Assembly (NCBI RefSeq): GCF_001440405.1
Contig: NZ_LLXX01000161.1
Span: forward strand, 100,735 to 163,410
Length of the DNA: 62,676 nt
Source: Bradyrhizobium valentinum
GTDB lineage: Bacteria > Pseudomonadota > Alphaproteobacteria > Rhizobiales > Xanthobacteraceae
Direction: 5' to 3'
This document shows positions 32,233 through 39,643 of the stretch, piece after piece. The notes beneath the pieces are model-generated. The model ran no database searches and was not told where the DNA came from. It saw nothing but the letters and a program-made list of their open reading frames with translations. Made by a program: the position numbers and the translations under genes. Position 1 is the first letter of the stretch, and each line of letters begins with the position of its first letter.

Positions 32233-32766
32233 CTAGGCGTTGAGCCCGAAGCGGCGCACGATCGCCTGCGCGGTCACTTCCGCCGGGTTCATCCCGGTAT
32301 CCAGCCTCAGACAATCTGGCCGCGGCACGGCGGTGAGGTCGTAGCGGTCGAGCTCCAGGATCAGGTGCTCCCCTGAAGTTATCTTGCGCCGAGCGACCCG
32401 ATCAGGATTGCCGACCCTGCTCAATGCTTCTTCGCGCGAGCAGTGCAGGAAGACCGGAAGCAATTCGCCGCCGCGACGTTGCACGATCTCCTCGATCTGC
32501 CTGAATTGCTCTCGGTCGTCAGGCTCGGCATAGCAGAAGGTCGTGACCAGCAGCGGCACGCGATGTTCGGCGGCAGCATCAATGGCCGAACGTCTGACGT
32601 CATGGACAAGCTCCCAGAATCCGGGCGCGCCGAAGTCGAAGACCGTGAGCGCCAGATCGATGGCGGCGTGATTGTCCATCAGCCGCCCCGGCACGATCCG
32701 GAGCAGCGCCTTGGCGACCGTCAGCTTGCCGGCCGCGGGCGCTCCATGGAGGAAAAGCAGCTTCAT
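32233..32766 (-). CDS. AAA/shikimate-kinase-like P-loop nucleotide-binding protein
   Basis: A 177-residue P-loop protein. Walker A is GAPAAGKLTVA directly after the first strand (KLLFLHGAPAAGK), with the usual Thr of GK(S/T) shifted to Leu-Thr, as in small AAA_33-type kinases. A later DDREQF and RVGNPDRVARRKI provide basic lid-like residues. The fold resembles small metabolite or nucleoside kinases, but the substrate is not identifiable. The ATG at 32766 (MKLLFLHG) fits the family; 32775 is an alternative. It is followed convergently by a repeat and lies just upstream of nothing on its strand except the small membrane protein gene 14 bases away. Confidence 0.72.
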   Translation of the reverse strand: MKLLFLHGAPAAGKLTVAKALLRIVPGRLMDNHAAIDLALTVFDFGAPGFWELVHDVRRSAIDAAAEHRVPLLVTTFCYAEPDDREQFRQIEEIVQRRGGELLPVFLHCSREEALSRVGNPDRVARRKITSGEHLILELDRYDLTAVPRPDCLRLDTGMNPAEVTAQAIVRRFGLNA

Positions 32767-32780
32767 GAGCTTCAAACGCG

Positions 32781-33014
32781 TTATGGAGAGGGCAACCGCT
32801 TGAGCGCCGCTTCGATCGCTTCGAACTTGGCGACGATCTGTGGTGTCACCAGATAGCGCAGCGTGCCCGCGACCGTGACGCTGACGATGATCGCGATGAT
32901 CGTGTACTGCGTCGTCAACACGGCCGGCAGTATCGTGCGCAACCGGCGCGGCCGGGCTTTCGGCGGCTTGGCGGTAGCAAGAAGGTGGGCGTCTTCGCCT
33001 TCAACCGCACTCAT
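32781..33014 (-). CDS. Small single-pass membrane protein of unknown function
   Basis: A 77-residue protein. A basic N-terminal third (KPPKARPRRLRTILPAV) leads into one transmembrane helix (TTQYTIIAIIVSVTVAGTL), and a short C-terminal helix (FEAIEAALKRLP) ends the protein. The positive-inside rule puts the N-terminus in the cytoplasm. It lies between a PilZ-domain gene (26 bases upstream) and the kinase-like gene on the same strand, so the three may be one unit. I do not recognise the family. The same frame is open further upstream, but that part is shadow of the PilZ gene. Confidence 0.6.
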   Translation of the reverse strand: MSAVEGEDAHLLATAKPPKARPRRLRTILPAVLTTQYTIIAIIVSVTVAGTLRYLVTPQIVAKFEAIEAALKRLPSP

Positions 33015-33039
33015 GCGGTCCGACCTGACATCACCGCAC

Positions 33040-33399
33040 TCAGTATTCGGAAAGGAGCTGATCGAGGCGGGACTGAAGCTGCCTGTTGGCTCGTTCGCTG
33101 GCGCGCAGCTTGCGCACCCAGTGCAGCGGAACGACGCCGCTGTCCTCGTGCACATTGCCGAACACCAGGCCCGCCGCATCGCGGCTGCGCCAGACGAGGC
33201 GCGCCGTACACGAGATTGCCTTGCGCTCGATTTCGAAGTCCACCTCGTCGGGGACAAGGGCCGCGCCTTCAAATTCGATCTTCGCGCCAAACATGCTGAA
33301 GTTGCGCACGGCGCAGGCGATCGTCGAGCTGCGGCCGTTGAACGCGACGAGGCCGCCATAATAGACGCGGTTTCTGGGCAGGTGACGACGCTCGAGCAT
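33040..33399 (-). CDS. PilZ-domain protein
   Basis: A 119-residue protein with a single PilZ-like domain. The cyclic-di-GMP binding signature is present in recognisable form: an N-terminal basic run with spaced arginines (ERRHLPRNRV) and the NxSxxG motif as RNFSMFGAKIEF, followed by beta strands and AGLVFGNV. The C-terminal 25 residues are basic and helical (RKLRASERANRQLQSRLDQLL). Single-domain PilZ proteins of this length are common in Bradyrhizobium and may bind the second messenger to control motility or polysaccharide. Target unknown. Confidence 0.75.
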   Translation of the reverse strand: MLERRHLPRNRVYYGGLVAFNGRSSTIACAVRNFSMFGAKIEFEGAALVPDEVDFEIERKAISCTARLVWRSRDAAGLVFGNVHEDSGVVPLHWVRKLRASERANRQLQSRLDQLLSEY

Positions 33400-33541
33400 A
33401 GTTCCTCTCCATTCGATTAACGAATTGGTAACACAATTAAAGGGTGTGTTGCAGCATGAAGCTCGTGCCGTGGTTAACCGCGGCCATGCGGTTGTACGAG
33501 CGGAGCCCTACCCGATAGGTGATAGTGCTATGGCTGGGAGA

Positions 33542-34447
33542 TCAGGAGACCGCGCTGCGCAGGCCGAAGGCGTGCTTGTCGTGCAGCACCGGCGCGACCG
33601 CATCGACCAGCCGCGTAGCTGCGGCGTCGACCGAAAGCCCTGCGGTATCGACCACGGCGGAGGCGCGGGCGTAGAGCGGCTCGCGGCTGACCAGGATGTT
33701 GCGCAGCTCCGCCATCGCGGAACGATCGTCCGCCATCGGGCGCAGATCGCCCTGGCCGCGGACGCGGGCCATGTGCTCTTCCGGCTCGGCCTTGAGCCAG
33801 ATGGTGTAGAACGACGACAGGATGAGGTCGAAGGTCAGCGGCTCGGAGACGATGCCGCCGCCGGTCGCCAGCACCATTAACTCTTTTCGCGCCAGCAATT
33901 GCGAAAGCGCCGCCTGCTCCATGCGGCGAAAGCCTTCCTGGCCGTAGAGCGCGATGATCTCGGCGACGGACAATCCGTTCTGCGCCTCGACCTCCTTGTT
34001 GAGCTCGACGAACTTCCAGCCGATCTTCTTCGCCAGCATCTTGCCGAGTGTGGATTTGCCGGCGCCGCGCAGGCCGATCAGGGCGATGCCGGCGAAGGAG
34101 ATCCGCCGCTGCGCCGACAGGCCGCCGCCGGCAAGCGCGTCCTTGGCTTGCGCGATCTGGGCCGGCGTTGCCTTGCGCAGGAGATCGCGGATCACGGCCC
34201 AGTCGGGCGCCGGCTCGGTAGCGGGAATCAGGTCTTCGAGATGCGCGCCCATCGCGTTCGACACGCGCCGCAGCAGCACGATCGATACATTGCCCTTGCC
34301 GCTTTCGAGCTGCGCGATGTAGCGCTCGGAAATTCCCGATACCTTGGCGAGCACCTTGCGCGACATGCCGCGAAGGGCGCGCATGGTGCGCACACGCTGG
34401 CCAAGCTGCTCGAGAAAGCCGGTTTCGGGGTCGCTGGCCTCGGTCAT
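33542..34447 (-). CDS. boxR: BoxR: HTH regulator with shikimate-kinase-like effector domain
   Basis: A 301-residue regulator of aerobic benzoyl-CoA catabolism. The XRE-type HTH occupies about residues 12-72 (QRVRTMRALRGMSRKVLAKVSG, ISERYIAQLESGKGNVS), a linker follows to about 115, and the C-terminal domain is a shikimate-kinase fold with Walker A GLRGAGKST (125-133) and ATGGGIV. BoxR and its anaerobic counterpart BzdR bind benzoyl-CoA in this kinase-like domain and then release DNA. It is divergent from the benzoate-CoA ligase gene. A likely operator is seen before boxC at 37743-37758. The start ATG at 34447 is unambiguous by length. Confidence 0.92.
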   Translation of the reverse strand: MTEASDPETGFLEQLGQRVRTMRALRGMSRKVLAKVSGISERYIAQLESGKGNVSIVLLRRVSNAMGAHLEDLIPATEPAPDWAVIRDLLRKATPAQIAQAKDALAGGGLSAQRRISFAGIALIGLRGAGKSTLGKMLAKKIGWKFVELNKEVEAQNGLSVAEIIALYGQEGFRRMEQAALSQLLARKELMVLATGGGIVSEPLTFDLILSSFYTIWLKAEPEEHMARVRGQGDLRPMADDRSAMAELRNILVSREPLYARASAVVDTAGLSVDAAATRLVDAVAPVLHDKHAFGLRSAVS

Positions 34448-34538
34448 TTCCCTCGTTCGGCTTTACCTGCTGGTGAACGGATTTCGGAAACATAATGCCG
34501 ATGAGGATTGACAGCAAGCGCCGCTGGTGTCTTTGTAT

Positions 34539-34550
34539 GAATTATAATTC
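34539..34550. promoter_or_regulatory. Palindrome upstream of the benzoate-CoA ligase gene
   Basis: Perfect AT-rich repeat GAATTATAATTC, 23 bases before the GTG start. It includes TATAAT, a consensus -10 element, so it may be the ligase promoter, or an operator overlapping it. No TGCA repeat like that before boxC occurs in this 125-base divergent region. Confidence 0.45.
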
Positions 34551-34572
34551 TTAAAACTCAGGGAGCGGCGTC

Positions 34573-36129
34573 GTGAGCGGCATGTCCGGTTCGTACAATG
34601 CGGTGACCTGGCTGCTCGACCGCAATGTCGACGAGGGCCGTGGGGCCAAGCTCGCCTTCACCGATACCGTCTCCGAGCTCACCTACGGCGATCTGCAGAA
34701 GCAAAGCTGCCGCGTCGCCAACATGCTGCGCCGGCTCGGCGTCCGCCGCGAAGAGCGCGTCGCGATGATCATGCTGGATACGGTGGACTTCCCCAGCGTT
34801 TTTCTCGGCGCGATCCGCGCCGGCATTGTGCCGGTGCCGCTCAACACGCTGCTGACGTCGGATCAATATGCCTATGTGCTGGCGGACTGCCGCGCACGCG
34901 TGCTGTTCGTTTCTGACGCGCTGCTGCCGGTGGTCAAGGACATCGTCGGGAGGATGCCGGATCTCGAGCACGTCGTCGTCTCCGGCAAGGATGCGCACGG
35001 CCACAAGAAGCTCGCCGACGAGCTCGCGCGCGAAAGCGATTCCTTCGCGACTGTGCCGACCCATGCCGAGGAGCCGGCGTTCTGGCTCTATTCGTCCGGC
35101 TCAACCGGCATGCCCAAGGGCGTGCGCCACCTGCATGCCAATCTCGCCGCGACGGCGGAAACCTACGCCAAGCAGGTGCTCGGCATTTGCGAGGACGACG
35201 TTTGTCTCTCGGCGGCCAAGCTGTTCTTCGCCTATGGCCTCGGCAATGCGCTGACGTTTCCGATGTCGGTTGGTGCGTCGACAGTCTTGAACAGCGACCG
35301 GCCAACGCCGGCCGCGATGTTCGTGCTGATGAACAAGTATAACCCGACCATCTTCTACGGCGTGCCGACTCTGTTCGCCGCGATGCTCAACGACGAGGCG
35401 CTGAAGGACGCGCGCGCCGGCAATCGCCTGCGCATATGCACTTCGGCCGGTGAGGCGCTGCCGGAGTCCGTCGGCAATGCCTGGAAGGCGCGCTTCGGCG
35501 TCGACATTCTCGACGGTGTCGGCTCGACCGAACTGTTGCACATCTTCCTCTCCAACGCGCCCGGCGACATCAAATACGGATCCTCCGGCCGACCCGTGCC
35601 CGGCTACAAGGTGCGGCTGGTCAATGAAGCAGGCGCCGAGGTGCCCGATGGCGAGGTCGGCGAATTGCTGGTCGATGCGCCATCGGCCGGCGAGGGCTAC
35701 TGGAATCAGCGCGCCAAGAGCCGGCAAACCTTTGAAGGCCACTGGACCCGCACCGGCGACAAATACATCCGCGACGCCGATGGCCGTTACACCTTCTGCG
35801 GCCGCTCTGACGACATGTTCAAGGTCTCCGGCATCTGGGTCTCGCCGTTCGAGGTCGAGAGCGCGCTGATCACCCATCCGGCCGTGCTAGAGGCCGCCGT
35901 CGTGCCCGAGGCCGATCCGGAAGGATTGCTGAAACCAAAAGCCTTCGTCGTGCTGCGCGCCGGCGCCAGGACCGATGATCTGCATGAGGCGCTGAAGGAG
36001 CACGTCAAGCAGAAGATCGGCCCGTGGAAATATCCGCGCTGGATCGATGTGGTGGACAGTCTGCCGAAGACAGCGACGGGGAAGATTCAACGGTTCAAGT
36101 TGCGGGATGGTGAGACGGCGAAGTCATGA
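34573..36129 (+). CDS. bclA: Benzoate-CoA ligase
   Basis: A 518-residue ANL-superfamily enzyme activating benzoate (and some substituted benzoates) to benzoyl-CoA, first step of the box pathway. The P-loop is YSSGSTGMPKGV (173-184), followed by the benzoate-CoA ligase family pattern KLFFAYGLGNALTFPMSVGA, then GVGSTELLHIFLSN, RTGDKY, and the hinge/catalytic Lys region at the end LPKTATGKIQRFKL. Length matches BclA/BadA. GTG at 34573 is preceded by GGGAG; ATG at 34582 is an alternative. Divergent from boxR and followed by a repeat and an alpha/beta hydrolase gene. Confidence 0.92.
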   Translation: MSGMSGSYNAVTWLLDRNVDEGRGAKLAFTDTVSELTYGDLQKQSCRVANMLRRLGVRREERVAMIMLDTVDFPSVFLGAIRAGIVPVPLNTLLTSDQYAYVLADCRARVLFVSDALLPVVKDIVGRMPDLEHVVVSGKDAHGHKKLADELARESDSFATVPTHAEEPAFWLYSSGSTGMPKGVRHLHANLAATAETYAKQVLGICEDDVCLSAAKLFFAYGLGNALTFPMSVGASTVLNSDRPTPAAMFVLMNKYNPTIFYGVPTLFAAMLNDEALKDARAGNRLRICTSAGEALPESVGNAWKARFGVDILDGVGSTELLHIFLSNAPGDIKYGSSGRPVPGYKVRLVNEAGAEVPDGEVGELLVDAPSAGEGYWNQRAKSRQTFEGHWTRTGDKYIRDADGRYTFCGRSDDMFKVSGIWVSPFEVESALITHPAVLEAAVVPEADPEGLLKPKAFVVLRAGARTDDLHEALKEHVKQKIGPWKYPRWIDVVDSLPKTATGKIQRFKLRDGETAKS

Positions 36130-36175
36130 TGTGCCTGTCAGTTGAAGTGCAACGTGTTGCCGCAGAAGACGGTCG

Positions 36176-36279
36176 TTCCCTCCCCCCTTGCGGGGGAGGG
36201 TTAGGGAGAGGGGTAAGCCGCAACGGCGGTGCCCGTGGCTACCCCTCTCTCCAACTCTCCCCCGCAAGGGGGGAGAGGG
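36176..36279. repeat. Intergenic palindromic repeat, family D
   Basis: TTCCCTCCCCCCTTGCGGGGGAGGG at the left (itself a hairpin), inner arms AGGGAGAGGGGTAAGCC / GGCTACCCCTCTCT, and CTCCCCCGCAAGGGGGGAGAGGG at the right. A second copy is at 58249-58373. It separates benzoate-CoA ligase from the hydrolase gene. Confidence 0.75.
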
Positions 36280-36313
36280 CTCACCGCGCCGTGTTGTGAA
36301 GGGAGCGGTTACA

Positions 36314-37132
36314 ATGACAACCCTTACTCCCTCCGGCTTTCTCACCGTCGGCGCCTCACATCTCGAATACCGCATGATCGGCCCGTCGCCCGAGGCCGCG
36401 CCGACCATCGTGGTGCTGCATGAGGGGCTCGGATCGGCCGGGCTGTGGGGCGACTTTCCCGAAAAACTGCAGGCCGCGACCGGCGCCGGTGTGTTCGTCT
36501 ATTCGCGCGCCGGTTATGGCCATTCGACGCCGGTGAAACTGCCGCGGCCGCTCGACTACATGCATGGCGAGGCGCTCGACGTGCTGCCGAAACTGCTCGA
36601 CAAGATCGGCTTTCGCCGCGGCCTGTTGCTCGGACATTCCGACGGCGCCTCGATCGCGGCGATCTATGCGGGCTCGCATCAGGATCACCGCGTCCAGGGC
36701 CTCGCGTTGATCGCCCCGCATTTCATCGTCGAGGATATTTCGGTGGCCTCGATTGCGCAGATCCGGAACGCCTATGAGACCACGAACCTGAAGGAGAAGC
36801 TGGCCCGCTGGCACAAGGATGTCGACAACGCCTTCTATGGCTGGAACGGCGCCTGGCTCGATCCACAATTCCGCAACTGGGATATTTCCGAGTACCTCGC
36901 CTATATCCGCGTACCGGTGGCGATCCTGCAGGGTGTGGACGACCAGTATGGAACAATGCGCCAGGTCGAGATCGCGCGGGAAGAGTGCTACTGTCCGGTC
37001 GATGTGACTGTCATCCCGGGAGCCGGACATCAGCCGCATCGCGAAGCGCCGGGGGCGACGCTCGATGCGATTTTGGAGTTCGCAAACGCGGTGTTGCACG
37101 TCGATGACGGCTCGCAGGGACGGGCCGCGTAA
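36314..37132 (+). CDS. Alpha/beta hydrolase in the box cluster
   Basis: A 272-residue single-domain alpha/beta hydrolase. The oxyanion region is VVLHEGLGSAGLW, the nucleophile Ser109 is in LLLGHSDGAS, the acid is in LQGVDDQYG and the base in IPGAGHQPHRE. Homologous genes are often found inside box clusters, where a hydrolase could salvage or remove CoA or lactone by-products, but no biochemical role is established that I can name with certainty. ATG at 36314 is chosen because upstream in-frame sequence is translated repeat. It lies between the ligase and the DUF309-like gene. Confidence 0.85.
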   Translation: MTTLTPSGFLTVGASHLEYRMIGPSPEAAPTIVVLHEGLGSAGLWGDFPEKLQAATGAGVFVYSRAGYGHSTPVKLPRPLDYMHGEALDVLPKLLDKIGFRRGLLLGHSDGASIAAIYAGSHQDHRVQGLALIAPHFIVEDISVASIAQIRNAYETTNLKEKLARWHKDVDNAFYGWNGAWLDPQFRNWDISEYLAYIRVPVAILQGVDDQYGTMRQVEIAREECYCPVDVTVIPGAGHQPHREAPGATLDAILEFANAVLHVDDGSQGRAA

Positions 37133-37180
37133 CGCATTTCGCAATGCGCCTTCCCTGACGTTTTCCGGGACGATGTCCCT

Positions 37181-37696
37181 ATGACCACGCCCTCAGGCAC
37201 CGGCAATCTGCCGCTGCCGCGATGGGCTTATGTACCTGGCCAGTCCGAGCAAGCCGGCGCCGATTACGAAACGCTGTCGCAGATCGCAGTTTTGGTGCCG
37301 CCGCGCTTCCGCGGCTACGTGCCGGCGCGCCATCCGGCGCTGCGCTACGGCATGATGCTCAACGACCACGGCTACTTCTGGGAGGCCCAGGAGATCCTGG
37401 AAGCGGTATGGGCGGCAGCGCCGCAGGGTGGCCGCGAACGGATTCTGTTGCGCGCCTGTATCCTGATCGCGACCGCGAATTTGCGGCTGCGCATGCAGAA
37501 GCCGCATGTCGCCTCGCGCCTGTTTGGCGAAGCGCTCGGCGAGCTCGAGGCGCTTGGTGCGCGCGGTGCCGGCGGCGACGGGTTTGCCGACGGCTTCCCG
37601 GTCACGGCGCTGGCTGCCCTCATCAAGGCCAAACTGGCCCGGCCGCTGCTCTCCACGGCCGATTGGGTGGCATTCGCCGCAGCCAGCCGAACATGA
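37181..37696 (+). CDS. DUF309-like small helical protein
   Basis: A 171-residue, mostly helical protein. The DUF309 signature appears as NDHGYFWEAQEILEAVWAAAP, with the later conserved helix ERILLRACILIATANLRLRM. Proteins of this family have no established function; the conserved His/Trp/Glu cluster suggests a metal or ligand site. The gene is 48 bases after the alpha/beta hydrolase gene and ends shortly before the boxC promoter region, so it probably belongs to the upstream ligase-hydrolase transcript. Confidence 0.75.
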   Translation: MTTPSGTGNLPLPRWAYVPGQSEQAGADYETLSQIAVLVPPRFRGYVPARHPALRYGMMLNDHGYFWEAQEILEAVWAAAPQGGRERILLRACILIATANLRLRMQKPHVASRLFGEALGELEALGARGAGGDGFADGFPVTALAALIKAKLARPLLSTADWVAFAAASRT

Positions 37697-37702
37697 AACA
37701 AA

Positions 37703-37758
37703 ATGCATGTTTCGGCGTTTTATACTAGACTCGATCAAAAACATGCACTATTGTGCAT
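37703..37758 (+). promoter_or_regulatory. boxC promoter with candidate BoxR operator
   Basis: A -10-like TATACT lies at 37721-37726. Downstream, ATGCAC-TATT-GTGCAT (37743-37758) is a perfect inverted repeat that also reads as the direct repeat TGCA-N6-TGCA, the element described for BzdR/BoxR operators. A further TGCA is at 37704-37707 inside GAAACA-N7-TGTTTC, overlapping the expected -35 position. Two sites flanking the promoter fit repression by BoxR released by benzoyl-CoA. The element is seen; its binding by BoxR is inferred. Confidence 0.65.
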
Positions 37759-37802
37759 CTAACGAACCAAGCAAACCTTAAGAAAACGACAGAGGGTGGC
37801 CC

Positions 37803-39491
37803 ATGGCCGGTGAAGATCGCGTCCTCGCAGGCGGCGCGAAATACATCGATTTTCAAACCGATCCGTCGCGCTACCGGCACTGGAAGCTCGCCGTCGAGGG
37901 CGAGGTCGCGACCCTCACCATGGATGTCGATGAGAACGCCGGCCTGTTCGAAGGCTATCAGCTCAAGCTGAATTCCTACGATCTCGGCGTCGACATCGAG
38001 CTCGCGGACGCCGTGCAGCGGCTGCGTTTCGAGCATCCGGAAGTGAAGGTGGTGGTGATGCGCTCGGGCAAGAACCGCGTGTTCTGCGCCGGCGCCAATA
38101 TCCGCATGCTGGCGGGGGCGACCCACGCCCACAAGGTCAACTTCTGCAAATTCACCAACGAGACCCGTAACGGCCTGGAAGATTCATCGGAAAATTCCGG
38201 GCAGCGCTTCATCACCGTCGTCAACGGCACCGCGGCCGGCGGCGGTTATGAACTGGCGCTCGCGACCGATCACATCATCCTGGCCGACGACGGCGCCGCC
38301 GCCGTGGCGCTGCCGGAAGTGCCGCTGCTCGCGGTGCTGCCGGGTACCGGCGGGCTGACGCGCGTGGTCGACAAGCGCAAGGTGCGCCGCGACCACGCTG
38401 ATTTCTTCTGCACCATCGAGGAAGGCATCAAGGGCAAGCGCGCCGTCGCATGGCGGCTGGTCGACGAGATCGCGCCGAACAGCAAGCTCGAAGGCAAGGT
38501 CGCCGAGCGCGCCAAGGAATTCGCGGCCGCCTCGAAGCGCAACGGCAGCGGCAAGGGCATCGCGCTTTCGCCGCTCAATCGCGCCATCGACGACAGCGGC
38601 ATCCGCTACGGTTTTGTCAGCGTCGACATCGACCGCGCCGCACGGATCGCGACCATTTCGATCAAGGCGCCGGAGGCGGCCCCGCCTGATGATATCGACG
38701 GCCTGGTCGCGCAAGGCGCGTCGTTCTGGCCGCTGCAGGTGGCGCGCGAGCTTGATGATGCGATCCTGCACTTACGCATCAACGAACTCGAAATTGCGAT
38801 GCTGGTGTTCAAGTCGCATGGCGACGCCGCCAATGTGGTGGCCTGCGATACCTTCCTCGAAGACAACAAGGCGCACTGGTTGGTCAACGAGATCAGGCAC
38901 TACTGGAAGCGCGTCTTGAAGCGCATCGACGTCACCTCGCGCACGCTGGTGACGCTGGTCGAGCCCGGCTCCTGCTTCGCAGGCACGCTGGCCGAACTCG
39001 TGTTCGCCGCCGACCGTTCCTACATGCTGATCGGCTCGCGGCAGGGCGACAACCGCCAGCCTCCGGCGATCCAGCTCACCGCGATGAATTTCGGCCCCTA
39101 TCCAATGAGCCACGGCCTGACCCGCCTGCAATCGCGCTTCCAGGCCGATCCGTCCGATCTGGAGCGCGCGGAAGCCACCATCGGCACCACGCTCGATGCG
39201 GAGGAAGCCGAAGAACTCGGCCTCGTCACCTTCGCGCTCGACGATATCGATTGGGACGACGAGGTGCGGGTGTTCCTGGAAGAGCGCACCTCCTTCTCGC
39301 CCGACGGCCTCACCGGCATGGAAGCGAACTTGCGCTTCGTCGGGCCGGAGACCATGGAATCGAAAATCTTCTCGCGCCTCACGGCGTGGCAGAACTGGAT
39401 CTTCCAGCGCCCCAATGCGGTCGGCGAAGAGGGCGCGCTGCGCCGCTACGGCACCGGCCAGAAGGCGCAGTTCGATATGACGAGAGTTTAG
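37803..39491 (+). CDS. boxC: BoxC: benzoyl-CoA-dihydrodiol (2,3-epoxybenzoyl-CoA) lyase
   Basis: A 562-residue crotonase-superfamily enzyme. BoxC hydrolytically opens 2,3-epoxybenzoyl-CoA to 3,4-dehydroadipyl-CoA semialdehyde and formate. Crotonase-type features are the oxyanion strand VVVMRSGKNRVFCAGANIRMLAG and the second strand FITVVNGTAAGGGYELALATDHIIL; the C-terminal half carries a second, diverged crotonase-like domain (from about 300) as in the known enzyme, and length equals that of characterised BoxC. The ATG at 37803 follows AGGGTGG. It is separated from boxB by a repeat of about 100 bases. Confidence 0.95.
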   Translation: MAGEDRVLAGGAKYIDFQTDPSRYRHWKLAVEGEVATLTMDVDENAGLFEGYQLKLNSYDLGVDIELADAVQRLRFEHPEVKVVVMRSGKNRVFCAGANIRMLAGATHAHKVNFCKFTNETRNGLEDSSENSGQRFITVVNGTAAGGGYELALATDHIILADDGAAAVALPEVPLLAVLPGTGGLTRVVDKRKVRRDHADFFCTIEEGIKGKRAVAWRLVDEIAPNSKLEGKVAERAKEFAAASKRNGSGKGIALSPLNRAIDDSGIRYGFVSVDIDRAARIATISIKAPEAAPPDDIDGLVAQGASFWPLQVARELDDAILHLRINELEIAMLVFKSHGDAANVVACDTFLEDNKAHWLVNEIRHYWKRVLKRIDVTSRTLVTLVEPGSCFAGTLAELVFAADRSYMLIGSRQGDNRQPPAIQLTAMNFGPYPMSHGLTRLQSRFQADPSDLERAEATIGTTLDAEEAEELGLVTFALDDIDWDDEVRVFLEERTSFSPDGLTGMEANLRFVGPETMESKIFSRLTAWQNWIFQRPNAVGEEGALRRYGTGQKAQFDMTRV

Positions 39492-39504
39492 AGAGAACTT
39501 CCGC

Positions 39505-39605
39505 CGTCATCCTGAGGTGCGAGCGCAAGCGAGCCTCGAAGGATGATTGGTACCAGGCCAGCATCCTTCGAGACGCGGCGAAGCCGCCGCTCCTCAGGAT
39601 GACGG
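39505..39605. repeat. Intergenic palindromic repeat, family C
   Basis: CGTCATCCTGAGG...CTCGAAGGATGATTGG and closing CATCCTTCGAGACG...CTCCTCAGGATGACGG. It lies within the boxC-boxB operon, so it may adjust relative expression of the two genes through mRNA processing. Related copies: 8348-8492 and 15912-16016. Confidence 0.75.
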
Positions 39606-39643
39606 TAGAGCAAGATGCCAGAACGACTCCAAGGAGCACGGCC

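Noticed and set aside
36176..36279. Possible CRISPR-like or tandem repeat
   Set aside because: There is one inverted unit only, with no array of direct repeats and spacers; it is a palindromic intergenic element.
36188..36313. A 42-codon N-terminal extension of the box-cluster alpha/beta hydrolase
   Set aside because: The residues are translated family-D repeat; the domain and a normal start lie at 36314.
37181..37728. A second plus-strand frame overlapping the DUF309-like gene
   Set aside because: The frame at 37181 contains the family signature HGYFWEA; the overlapping frame has none.
39251..39643. An upstream extension of boxB of about 130 codons
   Set aside because: It is the boxC end and a palindromic repeat read in another frame; BoxB has its standard N-terminus at 39644.
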